DNA of 64,000 nt from JACRLV01 sp045863555 (lineage in GTDB: Bacteria; Planctomycetota; Phycisphaerae; UBA1845; Fen-1342), in contig BTUU01000010.1 of assembly GCA_045863555.1 (NCBI GenBank), positions 1 through 64,000 on the forward strand, given 5' to 3'. The notes under the pieces are model-generated. The model made no database searches. It saw only the letters and a list, made by a program, of their open reading frames with translations, and had not been told where the DNA came from. The translations under genes and the position numbers were made by a program. Positions 33,771-41,418 of the stretch are shown piece after piece. The stretch's first letter is position 1. Every line of letters begins with the position of its first letter.

Positions 33771-33856
33771 TCTCACGCAGAGGCGCGGAGGCGCCGAGGA
33801 AGAAAAAAGACACACGCTTCGTTTGTATTCTCTGTGCCTCTGCGCCTCTGCGTGAG
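33771..33856. repeat. Inverted repeat of the CTCTGCG family
   Basis: A left arm (33772-33797, CTCACGCAGAGGCGCGGAGG core) and a right arm (33831-33855, its near reverse complement, core TGCGCCTCTGCGTGAG) flank an A-rich loop and can form a long hairpin. The motif TCTGCGCCTCTGCGTGA is a familiar dispersed repeat seen in many unrelated bacteria. It lies in the gap between two GT4 genes, 35 bp before the start of the second. Confidence 0.75.
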
Positions 33857-33890
33857 CTTGTATTCCTGTTTCGCGTGTGGTTGGTTCTGG

Positions 33891-35057
33891 ATGCGAATTC
33901 TACATGTCTGCGTGAGTCTTCCGGATGTCTGGGGCGGGCCGCCGCGCGCCCTGGCCACGATGGCGCGTGCGCAGGCGGCGCGGGGCGACGATGTGGTCGT
34001 GCTGCCGAGCATTTTCACGCCGGGGCCGCAGACGCTGGAACCGGGCGATTATGGCAACCTGAAGGTCCTGCATCCGCCCACGACCGGCGAGCTGAAGTGG
34101 TACAACGGCAAACTCAAGCGGGAACTCCGCCGGGCGGCCGCGGACCGCGACATCGTGCACATTCACGGCACGTGGCGCTATCACACGCTCGGCGCGGCCG
34201 GCGTCGCGCGCGGCTACGGCATCCCCTACATCGTCCGCCCGGCCGGGAACCTCGGCGAGATCACCCGGCGACACAAGGCGTACCTGAAAATCCCGTACTT
34301 CGAGCTCATCGAGCGCCCGGTGCTCAACCGGGCCGCGGCGATCCACTGCACCAGCCGCAAGGAGGAGCAGGAGCTGGCCGGCGTGCGACTGCGGCCGCGG
34401 ACGTTCATCGTTCCGCAGCCGATCGCGAACGAATCGGCGGGCATTGAGCCGGATCTGGCGGGTCTTCGCGGGCGTTGCCGGGATTTGCGCTGGGATGGCA
34501 TGAAACGGATCGTCTATCTCGGCCGGATCTCGTTCATCAAGTCGATCGACTTGTTGCTGGAGGGGTTCATCCGGCTCGCTGCGGATTTTCCCGACTGGAC
34601 GCTGATTCTCGCCGGGCCGCCGGAGGACGCTGCGATATTCGAGGCCCTGTCGCGGCGCGCGGGCGAGGCCGGATTGACCGATCGCGTCGCGGTGCCGGGC
34701 ATGGTTCGCGGGCCGATCAAGGCGGCGCTGCTCTCCAACGCGGATGTCTTCGCCCAGCCGTCGAAGCACGAGAATTTCGGCATTTCCGTCGCGGAGGCGC
34801 TCTTTTTCGGCGTTCCCTGCGTGGTTTCGAGCGGTGTCGCACTCGCGGAAGACATCCGCGAGGCGGACGCGGGCGGTGTTTTCGTCAGCGAGCCGACGGC
34901 GATTGCCGAGGCGCTGCGGCCGCTGCTATCGGACGATGGGCTTCGCGCGCGGCAGGCCGCGGCGGCAAAGGCACTCGCTCGAGAATTCGATCCCTCGTCC
35001 GTTGCGGAACAATTGAACGCGCAATACGAACGCTGCATCGCGGACAAGCGTACGTGA
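33891..35057 (+). CDS. Family 4 glycosyltransferase
   Basis: A 388-residue GT-B enzyme. MRILHVCVSLPDVWGGPPRA is a typical acceptor-domain start; the donor domain has RIVYLGRISFIKSIDLLLEG and KHENFGISVAEALFFGVPCVV (EX7E type, about 288-308). The start is the ATG at 33891; the frame stays open upstream into the previous gene and the repeat, which are shadow. It belongs with the preceding two GT4 genes as enzymes assembling the repeat unit. Sugar specificity unknown. Confidence 0.9.
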   Translation: MRILHVCVSLPDVWGGPPRALATMARAQAARGDDVVVLPSIFTPGPQTLEPGDYGNLKVLHPPTTGELKWYNGKLKRELRRAAADRDIVHIHGTWRYHTLGAAGVARGYGIPYIVRPAGNLGEITRRHKAYLKIPYFELIERPVLNRAAAIHCTSRKEEQELAGVRLRPRTFIVPQPIANESAGIEPDLAGLRGRCRDLRWDGMKRIVYLGRISFIKSIDLLLEGFIRLAADFPDWTLILAGPPEDAAIFEALSRRAGEAGLTDRVAVPGMVRGPIKAALLSNADVFAQPSKHENFGISVAEALFFGVPCVVSSGVALAEDIREADAGGVFVSEPTAIAEALRPLLSDDGLRARQAAAAKALAREFDPSSVAEQLNAQYERCIADKRT

Positions 35058-35065
35058 TCTGTAGC

Positions 35066-35157
35066 GTGGGCGCGGCCCACCGATCGTGATTACGCAGCAC
35101 CTGGTGGGCTGTGCCCACCTTCCGAGTTTCGCTCTTCGCTCTTCGATATTCACTCTT
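35066..35157. repeat. GTGGGC palindrome pair and CGCTCTTC repeat before asnB
   Basis: Two short palindromes (GTGGGCGCGGCCCAC at 35066-35080 and GGTGGGCTGTGCCCACC at 35103-35119) are followed by a degenerate run CGCTCTTCGCTCTTCGATATTCACTCTT (35130-35157) that ends at the asnB start codon. The second motif has a close copy just before the second asnB (37884-37909), and the palindrome has a third copy at 51320. Confidence 0.7.
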
Positions 35158-37089
35158 ATGTGCGGAATCTGCGGATACGTCGGCACGCATCAGCCCGAGC
35201 TGCTCGAGCCGATGACGCGCGCCATCGCCCATCGCGGCCCCGATGACGTCGGGACGTGGCACGATGCCGCCGGACGCGTCGGCTTCGGCCATCGCCGGCT
35301 GTCGATCATCGACCTCAGCCCGGCCGGGCATCAGCCGATGTCCAACGAGGATGGCACGGTCTGGATCGTTTTCAACGGCGAGATCTACGATTTCGAGGGC
35401 CACCGTAAGTGGCTGATCGAGCGCGGCCACACCTTCCGCGGCCACAGCGACACCGAGGTGCTCGTCCACCTGTACGAGGAGCATGGCGCGGACTTCGTCC
35501 AGAAGCTCAACGGCATGTTTGCGCTGGCCATCTGGGATACGCGGAAGCGCGAACTGCTGCTCGCCCGCGATCACGCGGGCATCAAGCCGCTCTATTACTG
35601 GCAGGACGGAGAGCGGCTCTTCTTCGGCTCGGAATTCAAGTCGATCCTGCGCGTGCCGGGCGTGCCGCGGGAGCTGAATCGCGAGCTCATCCCGGAATTC
35701 CTGACGTTCCTCTGGGTTCCCGGCGAAAACACGCTGCTGCGAAGCATCAAGAAGCTCGAACCCGGGCACCTGCTCGTCTGGAAGGACGGGCGCATCTCGA
35801 CGCGGCGCTGGTTCAGTCTCCGCTACGAGCCTGATTACTCGGTGTCTGAAGCCGAGTGGGTCGAGCGCGTGCATGACACGTTCATGCGCACGACACAGCG
35901 GCAAATGGTCTCCGACGTGCCGCTCGGCGCGTTCCTCTCCGGCGGGCTCGACTCATCCTCGATCGTCGCGTGCATGCGGTCGGCGTTCCCCGACCGGGAG
36001 ATCAAGTGCTACACCGCCCATTTCGCCGCGGAGGACCTGAAACGCGACCAGTTCGTCGATGATTACCCGTACGCGAAGCGCGTTGCGGACCATCTGAACG
36101 TGAAGCTGCACGCGTTCGTGCTGAAACACGAGATGATCTCGCTGCTGCCGAAGATGATCTACCACCTCGATGAAATCGACGGCGATCCCGCGGTGATCCC
36201 CTCGTACCTGATCAGCAAGCTCGCCCGCGATGACGGGACGACGGTGCTGCTCAGCGGCACCGGCGGCGACGAGGTGTTCTTCGGCTACCGGGCTCATCAG
36301 GCGTATCGACAGTATGGCCGGTATGACTGGCTGCCGCGCGGCATCGTCTCGCCCGCGCTCGCGGCCGCGACGAGCCTCTCGTCGATGCTCATGGGCGCGC
36401 AGAACGCGCTGCCGCGCCGCCTGCGAAAATTCCGCCGGGCGTTCGTCGAGCGCGGCGTGCAGCGGCACATGGCGATGGTCGACTGGAGCAGCCCCGCGGC
36501 GCGGCGGCGGCTCTACTCACCCGCGATGGCCGGTGTTGTACCTGGCGACGGTGCGATTCCGCCGGCGATTCAGACGTATTACGACCAGTTCGAGGGCCAC
36601 GGCGAACTCAACCGCCATTCGCACGTGCTCATCCAGAGTTTTCTGGCCGCGCACAACTTCCTGTATACGGACAAGTCGAGCATGGCGGCGTCGATCGAGG
36701 TCCGCGTGCCGTTTCTCGATCTGGAACTGATGCGGCTGTGCGCGACGATCCCCGAGGGGTGCAAGCTTCGGGACAACGAGACGAAGTGGGTGCTCAAGAA
36801 GGCGATGGAGCGCTATCTGCCGCACGATGTGCTCTACCGCAGCAAGACCGGCTTCGGCGTGCCGCTGCGGAAGTGGATGGCCGAGGACATGAAGCCGCTG
36901 ATCGCGGACCTCCTGGGCCCGCGGCGAATCGCCGAGCGCGGCCTCTTCGACGCGGGGCAGGTGGCGGCCGTGCTCGCGGAGAACGAGGCGAACAAGGCGG
37001 ACCATGCATATCTCGTGTACTGCCTGCTGACGCTGGAGCTGTGGCAGCAGACGTTTGTGGATCGGCCGGGGGAGGAAGTGACGTTGTGA
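35158..37089 (+). CDS. asnB: Asparagine synthetase-type amidotransferase (AsnB family), first copy
   Basis: A 643-residue protein starting MCGICGYVG, so the catalytic Cys2 of a class II glutamine amidotransferase is exposed after Met removal. The N-terminal ~200 residues release ammonia from glutamine. The C-terminal ATP-pyrophosphatase domain has an intact PP-loop LSGGLDSSS (about 259-267). In polysaccharide loci such proteins usually amidate a uronic acid rather than make free asparagine, which is the favoured reading here. The frame is open upstream but the ATG at 35158 is required by the Cys2 rule. A paralogue with an altered PP-loop lies 825 bp downstream. Confidence 0.92.
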   Translation: MCGICGYVGTHQPELLEPMTRAIAHRGPDDVGTWHDAAGRVGFGHRRLSIIDLSPAGHQPMSNEDGTVWIVFNGEIYDFEGHRKWLIERGHTFRGHSDTEVLVHLYEEHGADFVQKLNGMFALAIWDTRKRELLLARDHAGIKPLYYWQDGERLFFGSEFKSILRVPGVPRELNRELIPEFLTFLWVPGENTLLRSIKKLEPGHLLVWKDGRISTRRWFSLRYEPDYSVSEAEWVERVHDTFMRTTQRQMVSDVPLGAFLSGGLDSSSIVACMRSAFPDREIKCYTAHFAAEDLKRDQFVDDYPYAKRVADHLNVKLHAFVLKHEMISLLPKMIYHLDEIDGDPAVIPSYLISKLARDDGTTVLLSGTGGDEVFFGYRAHQAYRQYGRYDWLPRGIVSPALAAATSLSSMLMGAQNALPRRLRKFRRAFVERGVQRHMAMVDWSSPAARRRLYSPAMAGVVPGDGAIPPAIQTYYDQFEGHGELNRHSHVLIQSFLAAHNFLYTDKSSMAASIEVRVPFLDLELMRLCATIPEGCKLRDNETKWVLKKAMERYLPHDVLYRSKTGFGVPLRKWMAEDMKPLIADLLGPRRIAERGLFDAGQVAAVLAENEANKADHAYLVYCLLTLELWQQTFVDRPGEEVTL

Positions 37090-37145
37090 TGCGGCGTTTT
37101 CCAACTACGGTGAGCCTGCGCGGCGGCTACAATAGGGATGGACGG

Positions 37146-37376
37146 ATGAGTAACCGACTGGCACAGATTCTGAAGGAAGTTGCCGAGCTCGCGCCGGACG
37201 AGCGGCGGATGCTCATGGACCGACTTCGTGTGGACTCGGAGAGCGACGCGTCGCCGCGCGTCGCCCAAAGTTGGGCATCGCTCCGCGGTGTACTGCCGAA
37301 CGGGTCTGACGAGGAGGACGCGCAGGCCTGGGTCAGCCGGACCCGCCGAGAATCCGACCAGCGAGCCGACCGTTGA
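37146..37376 (+). CDS. Putative antitoxin of a PIN-toxin pair
   Basis: A 76-residue acidic protein (MSNRLAQILKEVAELAPDE) of the size and style of small VapB-like or RHH antitoxins, with a hydrophilic C-terminus. Its TGA overlaps the TTG start of the PIN gene (TTGA), the normal arrangement of toxin-antitoxin pairs. No DNA-binding motif is obvious, so the antitoxin call rests on gene order. The ATG at 37146 is the only reasonable start after the asnB gene. Confidence 0.65.
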   Translation: MSNRLAQILKEVAELAPDERRMLMDRLRVDSESDASPRVAQSWASLRGVLPNGSDEEDAQAWVSRTRRESDQRADR

Positions 37377-37819
37377 CACTGATCGAGCGACTTCTTCAAT
37401 CGCGGCGTGTCTTTCTTGATAGCGCGCCGGTGATCTACTTTGTTCAGAATCACGAGAAGTACTCGCCGTCACTCGCACCGGTTTTTGCGGCTCTCGATGC
37501 CGGCGAAATTGAGGCCGTAGTCTCGCCGGTTACTCTCGCGGAATGCCTCGTGCATCCCGCTCGGTTGAAGAGGCCCGAATTAGAGGCAGCGTTTCGCGCC
37601 GGGCTGCTTCACGGACCGGGTATGTCCTTTCAGGACATCGACCCGCACGTCGCGATCACCGCGGCTCGGATTCGCGCCGAATACAACGTCTCTCTGTTAG
37701 ACGCGTTTCAGCTCGGCGCAGCCCAGGCGAGCGGGTGCCGAGCGCTGCTCACCAACGACCTGGCTTTGAAGCGATTTGGTGGCTTGGAGATTGTAATTCT
37801 CGACGAGCATCTGCCGTAG
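37373..37819 (+). CDS. PIN-domain toxin, VapC-like
   Basis: A 148-residue PIN-domain ribonuclease. The four acidic active-site positions appear as Asp16 (RRVFLDSAPVIYF), Glu57 (TLAECL), Asp110 (SLLDAFQLG) and Asp129 (LTNDLALKR), as expected for a Mg-dependent RNase that cleaves tRNA or rRNA. The upstream gene overlaps it by four bases. The pair sits between the two asnB copies. The start is TTG at 37373, or GTG at about 37409 if the first is not used. Confidence 0.85.
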   Translation: MTLIERLLQSRRVFLDSAPVIYFVQNHEKYSPSLAPVFAALDAGEIEAVVSPVTLAECLVHPARLKRPELEAAFRAGLLHGPGMSFQDIDPHVAITAARIRAEYNVSLLDAFQLGAAQASGCRALLTNDLALKRFGGLEIVILDEHLP

Positions 37820-37883
37820 AAACTGTGGAATACTCATTGCAACTGCGTCAACGCTCGCGCTTGGGATTCTGATGGATTCGATC

Positions 37884-37909
37884 CGCTCTTCACTTTTCGC
37901 TCTTCGCTC
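37884..37909. repeat. CGCTCTTC repeat, second copy
   Basis: CGCTCTTCACTTTTCGCTCTTCGCTC matches the motif found just upstream of the first asnB (35130-35157). It lies 6 bases before the second asnB start codon, so both paralogues have the same short repeat at their start. The toxin-antitoxin pair lies between the two copies. Confidence 0.65.
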
Positions 37910-37914
37910 CTGAT

Positions 37915-39846
37915 ATGTGCGGCATCGCCGGAATCATCTCGCGCAACCCCGACACCGCCCGCCCCGCGCTCGCGCGCATGCTCGAAGCGCAGCGCCACCG
38001 CGGCCCGGACGATGGCGGGTTCGACCTCTACGACGCGACTGCGCCGGGCGGAGCGCCGTGCCACGTCGGCATCGGCAACCGCCGGCTCGCGATTCAGGAT
38101 CTTTCCGCGGCCGGGCATCAGCCGATGGTGCACCCGGAGACGGGCGACGCCCTCGTCTTCAATGGCGAGATTTTCAACTATCCCACGCTGCGGCGCGAAC
38201 TCGAGGCCGAGGGCTTCCGCTTTCGCGGCCACAGCGACACCGAGGGCCTGCTCTACGGCCTCGCGAAGTATGGAATCAAGTACGCGGACAAGCTCGCGGG
38301 CATGTACGCCTTCGCGTTCTTCCACAAGGCGACGCGCAGCCTGCTCATCGCCCGCGATCCGATCGGCATCAAGCCGCTCTACATCGCATGGACGCGCGAC
38401 GCGTTTCTCTTCGGCAGCGAAATCCGGGCCATGCTCGCCTCCGAGATGCTTCCGCGGCGGCTCGACCGCGACGCGGCCGTCACCATGCTCGCCTACGGCG
38501 CGGTGCAGGAGCCGCGGACGATCTTCCAGGACATCACGGTGTTTCCGGCCGGATGCTGGCAGCGGTTCGAGCTCGATCGGGGTTTCGACCGCGGCCAATA
38601 CAACCCGCAGCGCTTCTGGACGTTCCCGCCGCTGCGGACGAACACGAGCGAGAAGGCCGTCGTCGAGGAATTCCGCGCCACCGCCGACCTCGCCGTCGCG
38701 GAGCATATGCTCAGCGACGTGCCCGTCGGCGTGTTCCTCTCGGCCGGGCTCGACAGCACGATCGTCGCATCGCTCGCGGCGCGGCACACGTCGAACCTGC
38801 GGACGTTCACGGTCGGGTTTGCGGATCAACCGGAGATGAGTGAGGCGGCGCTGGCCGGGGAGACGGCCCGGCTGATCGGCGCGACGCACACCGACGTCGT
38901 CATCAACGGCCCCGACGCCCTTGCGGCCGCGGTGAAATGGATTGAATCGCTGGATCAGCCCTCGGTTGACGGGCTCAATACGTACGTGATCTCGCAGGCG
39001 GTCCGGGCGCATGGCATCGTCGTTGCACTCTCGGGCCTCGGCGGCGATGAGCTATTCGGCGGTTACAGCTCCTTTCGGCTCGTAGCCGCGATCCAGCGCC
39101 GCGCCCGGCAGCTTTCGTGGCTTCCCGGCGGGGTTCGGCGTGGTTTGGCGAACTTGGCCGCGTGGAATCGCCCGCCCGGCCCGCGGGCGAAACTTGCCGA
39201 CATGGTGACCGGCGACACCGGACTCGTCCCGCTCTACCTTCGCGAGCGGCGGCTGCTCTCGAATGCGCAGCTCGCGTCGCTGGGGATCGCGGCGCCGGTG
39301 GTGGCGGCGGGGAACAGTTCGCGGGCGGACTATCTGCTGCCCGGGGGCCTGCTGGATGTGCAGGTGGGTCTGGCCGACGCGCCGGCGTTGATTTCGCAGC
39401 TTGAATCGCGGCTCTACATGGGCAACACGCTGCTTCGCGACAGCGATACGAACGGTATGGCGCACAGCCTCGAAATCCGCGTGCCGGTGCTCGACCAGCG
39501 GCTGCTCAACTTCGCGTATTCAGTGCCCGGCGCGATCCGCGTGCCGGCCGGCAAACCGCCGAAGCACCTGATGCGCGAGGCGTTCGCCGACCTCCTCCGC
39601 CGCGACCTCATCGAGAAGAAGAAGACCGGCTTCACGCTGCCCGTCGGCCGGTGGATGCTTGGGCCGATCCGCGAGCTCGCCGAGTCGGGCATCGCGTCGG
39701 CGAAGTCGCTCGATCTGTTCGATTCCGGCGGAATCGATGCGATCTGGCGCGATTTCCTCGCGGCAGGCACAGGCACGCACTGGACGACGCCGCTGTCGCT
39801 GGTAGCGCTGGGGCATTATGTGAAGCGGATGAGCGTGACACCGTGA
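37915..39846 (+). CDS. Asparagine synthetase-type amidotransferase (AsnB family), second copy
   Basis: A 643-residue protein starting MCGIAGIIS with the same architecture as the first copy: class II glutaminase (Cys2), then the synthetase domain. The PP-loop reads LSAGLDST (about 273-280), with Ala replacing the usual second Gly of SGGLDS. The LSGLGGDELFGGY signature later in the chain is intact. Similar variants occur in sugar-amidating members, so it may act on a different acid than the first copy. Its TGA overlaps the GTG of the next gene (GTGA). A repeat and a toxin-antitoxin pair separate it from the first copy. Confidence 0.9.
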   Translation: MCGIAGIISRNPDTARPALARMLEAQRHRGPDDGGFDLYDATAPGGAPCHVGIGNRRLAIQDLSAAGHQPMVHPETGDALVFNGEIFNYPTLRRELEAEGFRFRGHSDTEGLLYGLAKYGIKYADKLAGMYAFAFFHKATRSLLIARDPIGIKPLYIAWTRDAFLFGSEIRAMLASEMLPRRLDRDAAVTMLAYGAVQEPRTIFQDITVFPAGCWQRFELDRGFDRGQYNPQRFWTFPPLRTNTSEKAVVEEFRATADLAVAEHMLSDVPVGVFLSAGLDSTIVASLAARHTSNLRTFTVGFADQPEMSEAALAGETARLIGATHTDVVINGPDALAAAVKWIESLDQPSVDGLNTYVISQAVRAHGIVVALSGLGGDELFGGYSSFRLVAAIQRRARQLSWLPGGVRRGLANLAAWNRPPGPRAKLADMVTGDTGLVPLYLRERRLLSNAQLASLGIAAPVVAAGNSSRADYLLPGGLLDVQVGLADAPALISQLESRLYMGNTLLRDSDTNGMAHSLEIRVPVLDQRLLNFAYSVPGAIRVPAGKPPKHLMREAFADLLRRDLIEKKKTGFTLPVGRWMLGPIRELAESGIASAKSLDLFDSGGIDAIWRDFLAAGTGTHWTTPLSLVALGHYVKRMSVTP

Positions 39847-40646
39847 TTGAAGTCACAATTACCCATAATCTCTCGAACAAGGACGAGGTCGCCACCCTGT
39901 GGGATCGAAAACTAATAGCCCTCGACTGGGGACGTAAGGGCCCTGATCCAGAGGCGTACCTCAAACCCGCTGCGCGACGGGCCGTCGAACTATTTCATCT
40001 GATGCGAAAAGAGGGTGCCGCAGTAATCGCGGCGTACAAGGGTGTCACTCCGAATCGCGCCGATCGACTCATTGGTTACGTAGAACACGGAGCGCCGTTC
40101 GTTGATTTCAATGGGTTGCTGTGCCTCCCCCTCGCGTGTCCGAGAGTCATCGACTCCGGTCGTAGTTTCCTCGGCAATCTGGCGCCGAGACAATGCACAA
40201 TCCAGCGATGCGAAAAACGCGCCAGAGGGAGATTGGCGGCTTTGGCTAGCGGAGCAGTCGTTTCTCGATCGGTCTGGTCCCTTCATCATCATGACGTCGA
40301 ATGGCTGGTGAACAACTACCTGATCTCCCACGGAATCTGTACCACGATCTGGAGCGGGTCGCGTTGTTTTGAGGACATTGATCACGTGGGAATCACATCC
40401 GATGGGGTTGAGGTGCTCGCACAAACCACGGTGTCGAATGGCTTTGTTCGCAAAAAAGGAATGCGATTGCTTGCATATTCATCGGATAGCCAACGCCAGC
40501 TCCATATGTTTGGGCCTGCTGACGCTTTGGGCGCGTGCCCGGCAGGAATAATCTACCACGCGATCGAGACGGTTTTCACTGGACTCGACGAAACAGATCA
40601 AGGGCGATGGTTAATCGATCGTATGCTCACAGCGGCCGGTACTTGA
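39843..40646 (+). CDS. Unknown protein with possible PD-(D/E)XK-like pattern
   Basis: A 267-residue soluble protein. It starts with a GTG whose GTGA overlaps the stop of the second asnB. The base composition is visibly less GC-rich than the genes on either side. No family is recognised. A segment near residue 190-205 (EDIDHVGITSDGVEVLAQTT) resembles the D-x-n-(D/E)-x-(K/Q) core of PD-(D/E)XK nucleases, with Gln where Lys is usual, and His/Trp-rich sequence precedes it (WSLHHHDVEWLV). This is only a pattern resemblance. The gene looks acquired. Function unknown; a defence-type role is possible but not shown. Confidence 0.55.
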   Translation: MIEVTITHNLSNKDEVATLWDRKLIALDWGRKGPDPEAYLKPAARRAVELFHLMRKEGAAVIAAYKGVTPNRADRLIGYVEHGAPFVDFNGLLCLPLACPRVIDSGRSFLGNLAPRQCTIQRCEKRARGRLAALASGAVVSRSVWSLHHHDVEWLVNNYLISHGICTTIWSGSRCFEDIDHVGITSDGVEVLAQTTVSNGFVRKKGMRLLAYSSDSQRQLHMFGPADALGACPAGIIYHAIETVFTGLDETDQGRWLIDRMLTAAGT

Positions 40647-40681
40647 TATTGATCGACGGTTCTAATCTCGAGTTCAATGCA

Positions 40682-41080
40682 ATGCCCAGCCGCCTCGCAC
40701 AATTCGCCGTCACCGTCCGCGACTACGATGAAGCGATCCGCTTCTACGTCGACACGCTCGGCTTCACGCTGCTCGAAGACACCGACCTTGGCGGCGGGAA
40801 ACGCTGGGTTCGTGTCGCTCCGCCCGGAGGCGAGAGCGGCGCGACGATTCTCCTCGCCCGGGCGGCGACGCCGGAGCAACTTGCCAGCGTCGGCAATCAG
40901 ACCGGCGGGCGCGTGTTCATCTTCATCGAAACAGATGACTTCTGGGGCGACTACGAGCGATTGAAAGGCCGCGGCGTTACGTTCATCCGCCCGCCGACGG
41001 AGGAACCGTTCGGCACCGTGGCCGTGTTTCTCGATCTGTACGGGAACAAGTTCGACCTGATCGGTCGGCGAATGTCGTGA
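40682..41080 (+). CDS. VOC-family (glyoxalase-fold) protein
   Basis: A 132-residue protein with two beta-alpha-beta-beta-beta modules of the vicinal oxygen chelate fold (FAVTVRDYDEAIRFYVDTLGF, then FIFIETDDFWGDYERLKGRG, ending FLDLYGNKFDLIG). Members bind a metal and catalyse varied reactions, including bleomycin/fosfomycin resistance and dioxygenation. The usual His/Glu metal ligands are not all obvious. The frame is open upstream, but the ATG at 40682 starts the fold. It lies between the unknown 39843 gene and a repeat-rich gap, and looks like an accessory gene rather than part of polymer synthesis. Confidence 0.8.
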   Translation: MPSRLAQFAVTVRDYDEAIRFYVDTLGFTLLEDTDLGGGKRWVRVAPPGGESGATILLARAATPEQLASVGNQTGGRVFIFIETDDFWGDYERLKGRGVTFIRPPTEEPFGTVAVFLDLYGNKFDLIGRRMS

Positions 41081-41150
41081 CCGGCCAGCGAGACGAAGAC
41101 CGAGCGTCGTGACCGGCGAGCCGCGACCACGTCAAAGCGGCCTAGTTTGG

Positions 41151-41178
41151 AAAGTGTGGCACCGGCCAATGGCCGGTG
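41151..41178 (+). repeat. Dispersed palindromic element, copy 1
   Basis: AAAGTGTGGCACCGGCCAATGGCCGGTG. The inner ACCGGCCA-A-TGGCCGGT is an almost perfect hairpin. The same element recurs three more times within 10 kb (41355-41385, 49052-49078, 50204-50232). Confidence 0.85.
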
Positions 41179-41354
41179 CGAATTCAGCACCTCCAAAGGC
41201 CCTCGCGAGCTCCGACTCGCTTCCGCACAAGTGTCCATCGCACCGCCGACATGCTATCGAGAGCCAATTAACTTCTTCGCGCGTATCGGCGGTGCTGACG
41301 ACACAAGCGGGGTAAGCCATTTCAACACTCAATAGCTTGGCAGCGGTGCCAAAA

Positions 41355-41385
41355 CGAAACCGGCCATTGGCCGGTTCCACACTTA
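41355..41385 (-). repeat. Dispersed palindromic element, copy 2 (inverted)
   Basis: On the minus strand it reads AAGTGTGGAACCGGCCAATGGCCGGTTTCG. The flanking GTGTGG and the hairpin are shared with copy 1, but GG-A-ACC replaces GG-C-ACC, matching the copy at 50204. Confidence 0.85.
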
Positions 41386-41418
41386 CCATTCGAGCATCTC
41401 AAAAATAGTTGAGCTTCC

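Larger units (their letters stand above)
41081..41418. other. Intergenic region with an inverted pair of CCGGCCAATGGCCGG elements
   Basis: This 338-bp gap holds two oppositely oriented copies of a palindrome-centred element (41151-41178 and 41355-41385), about 175 bp apart, and a short direct repeat (TCGTGACCGGC at about 41076-41088 and 41107-41119). Otherwise nothing is recognised. It should contain the promoter of the oxidoreductase gene at 41419. Confidence 0.55.
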
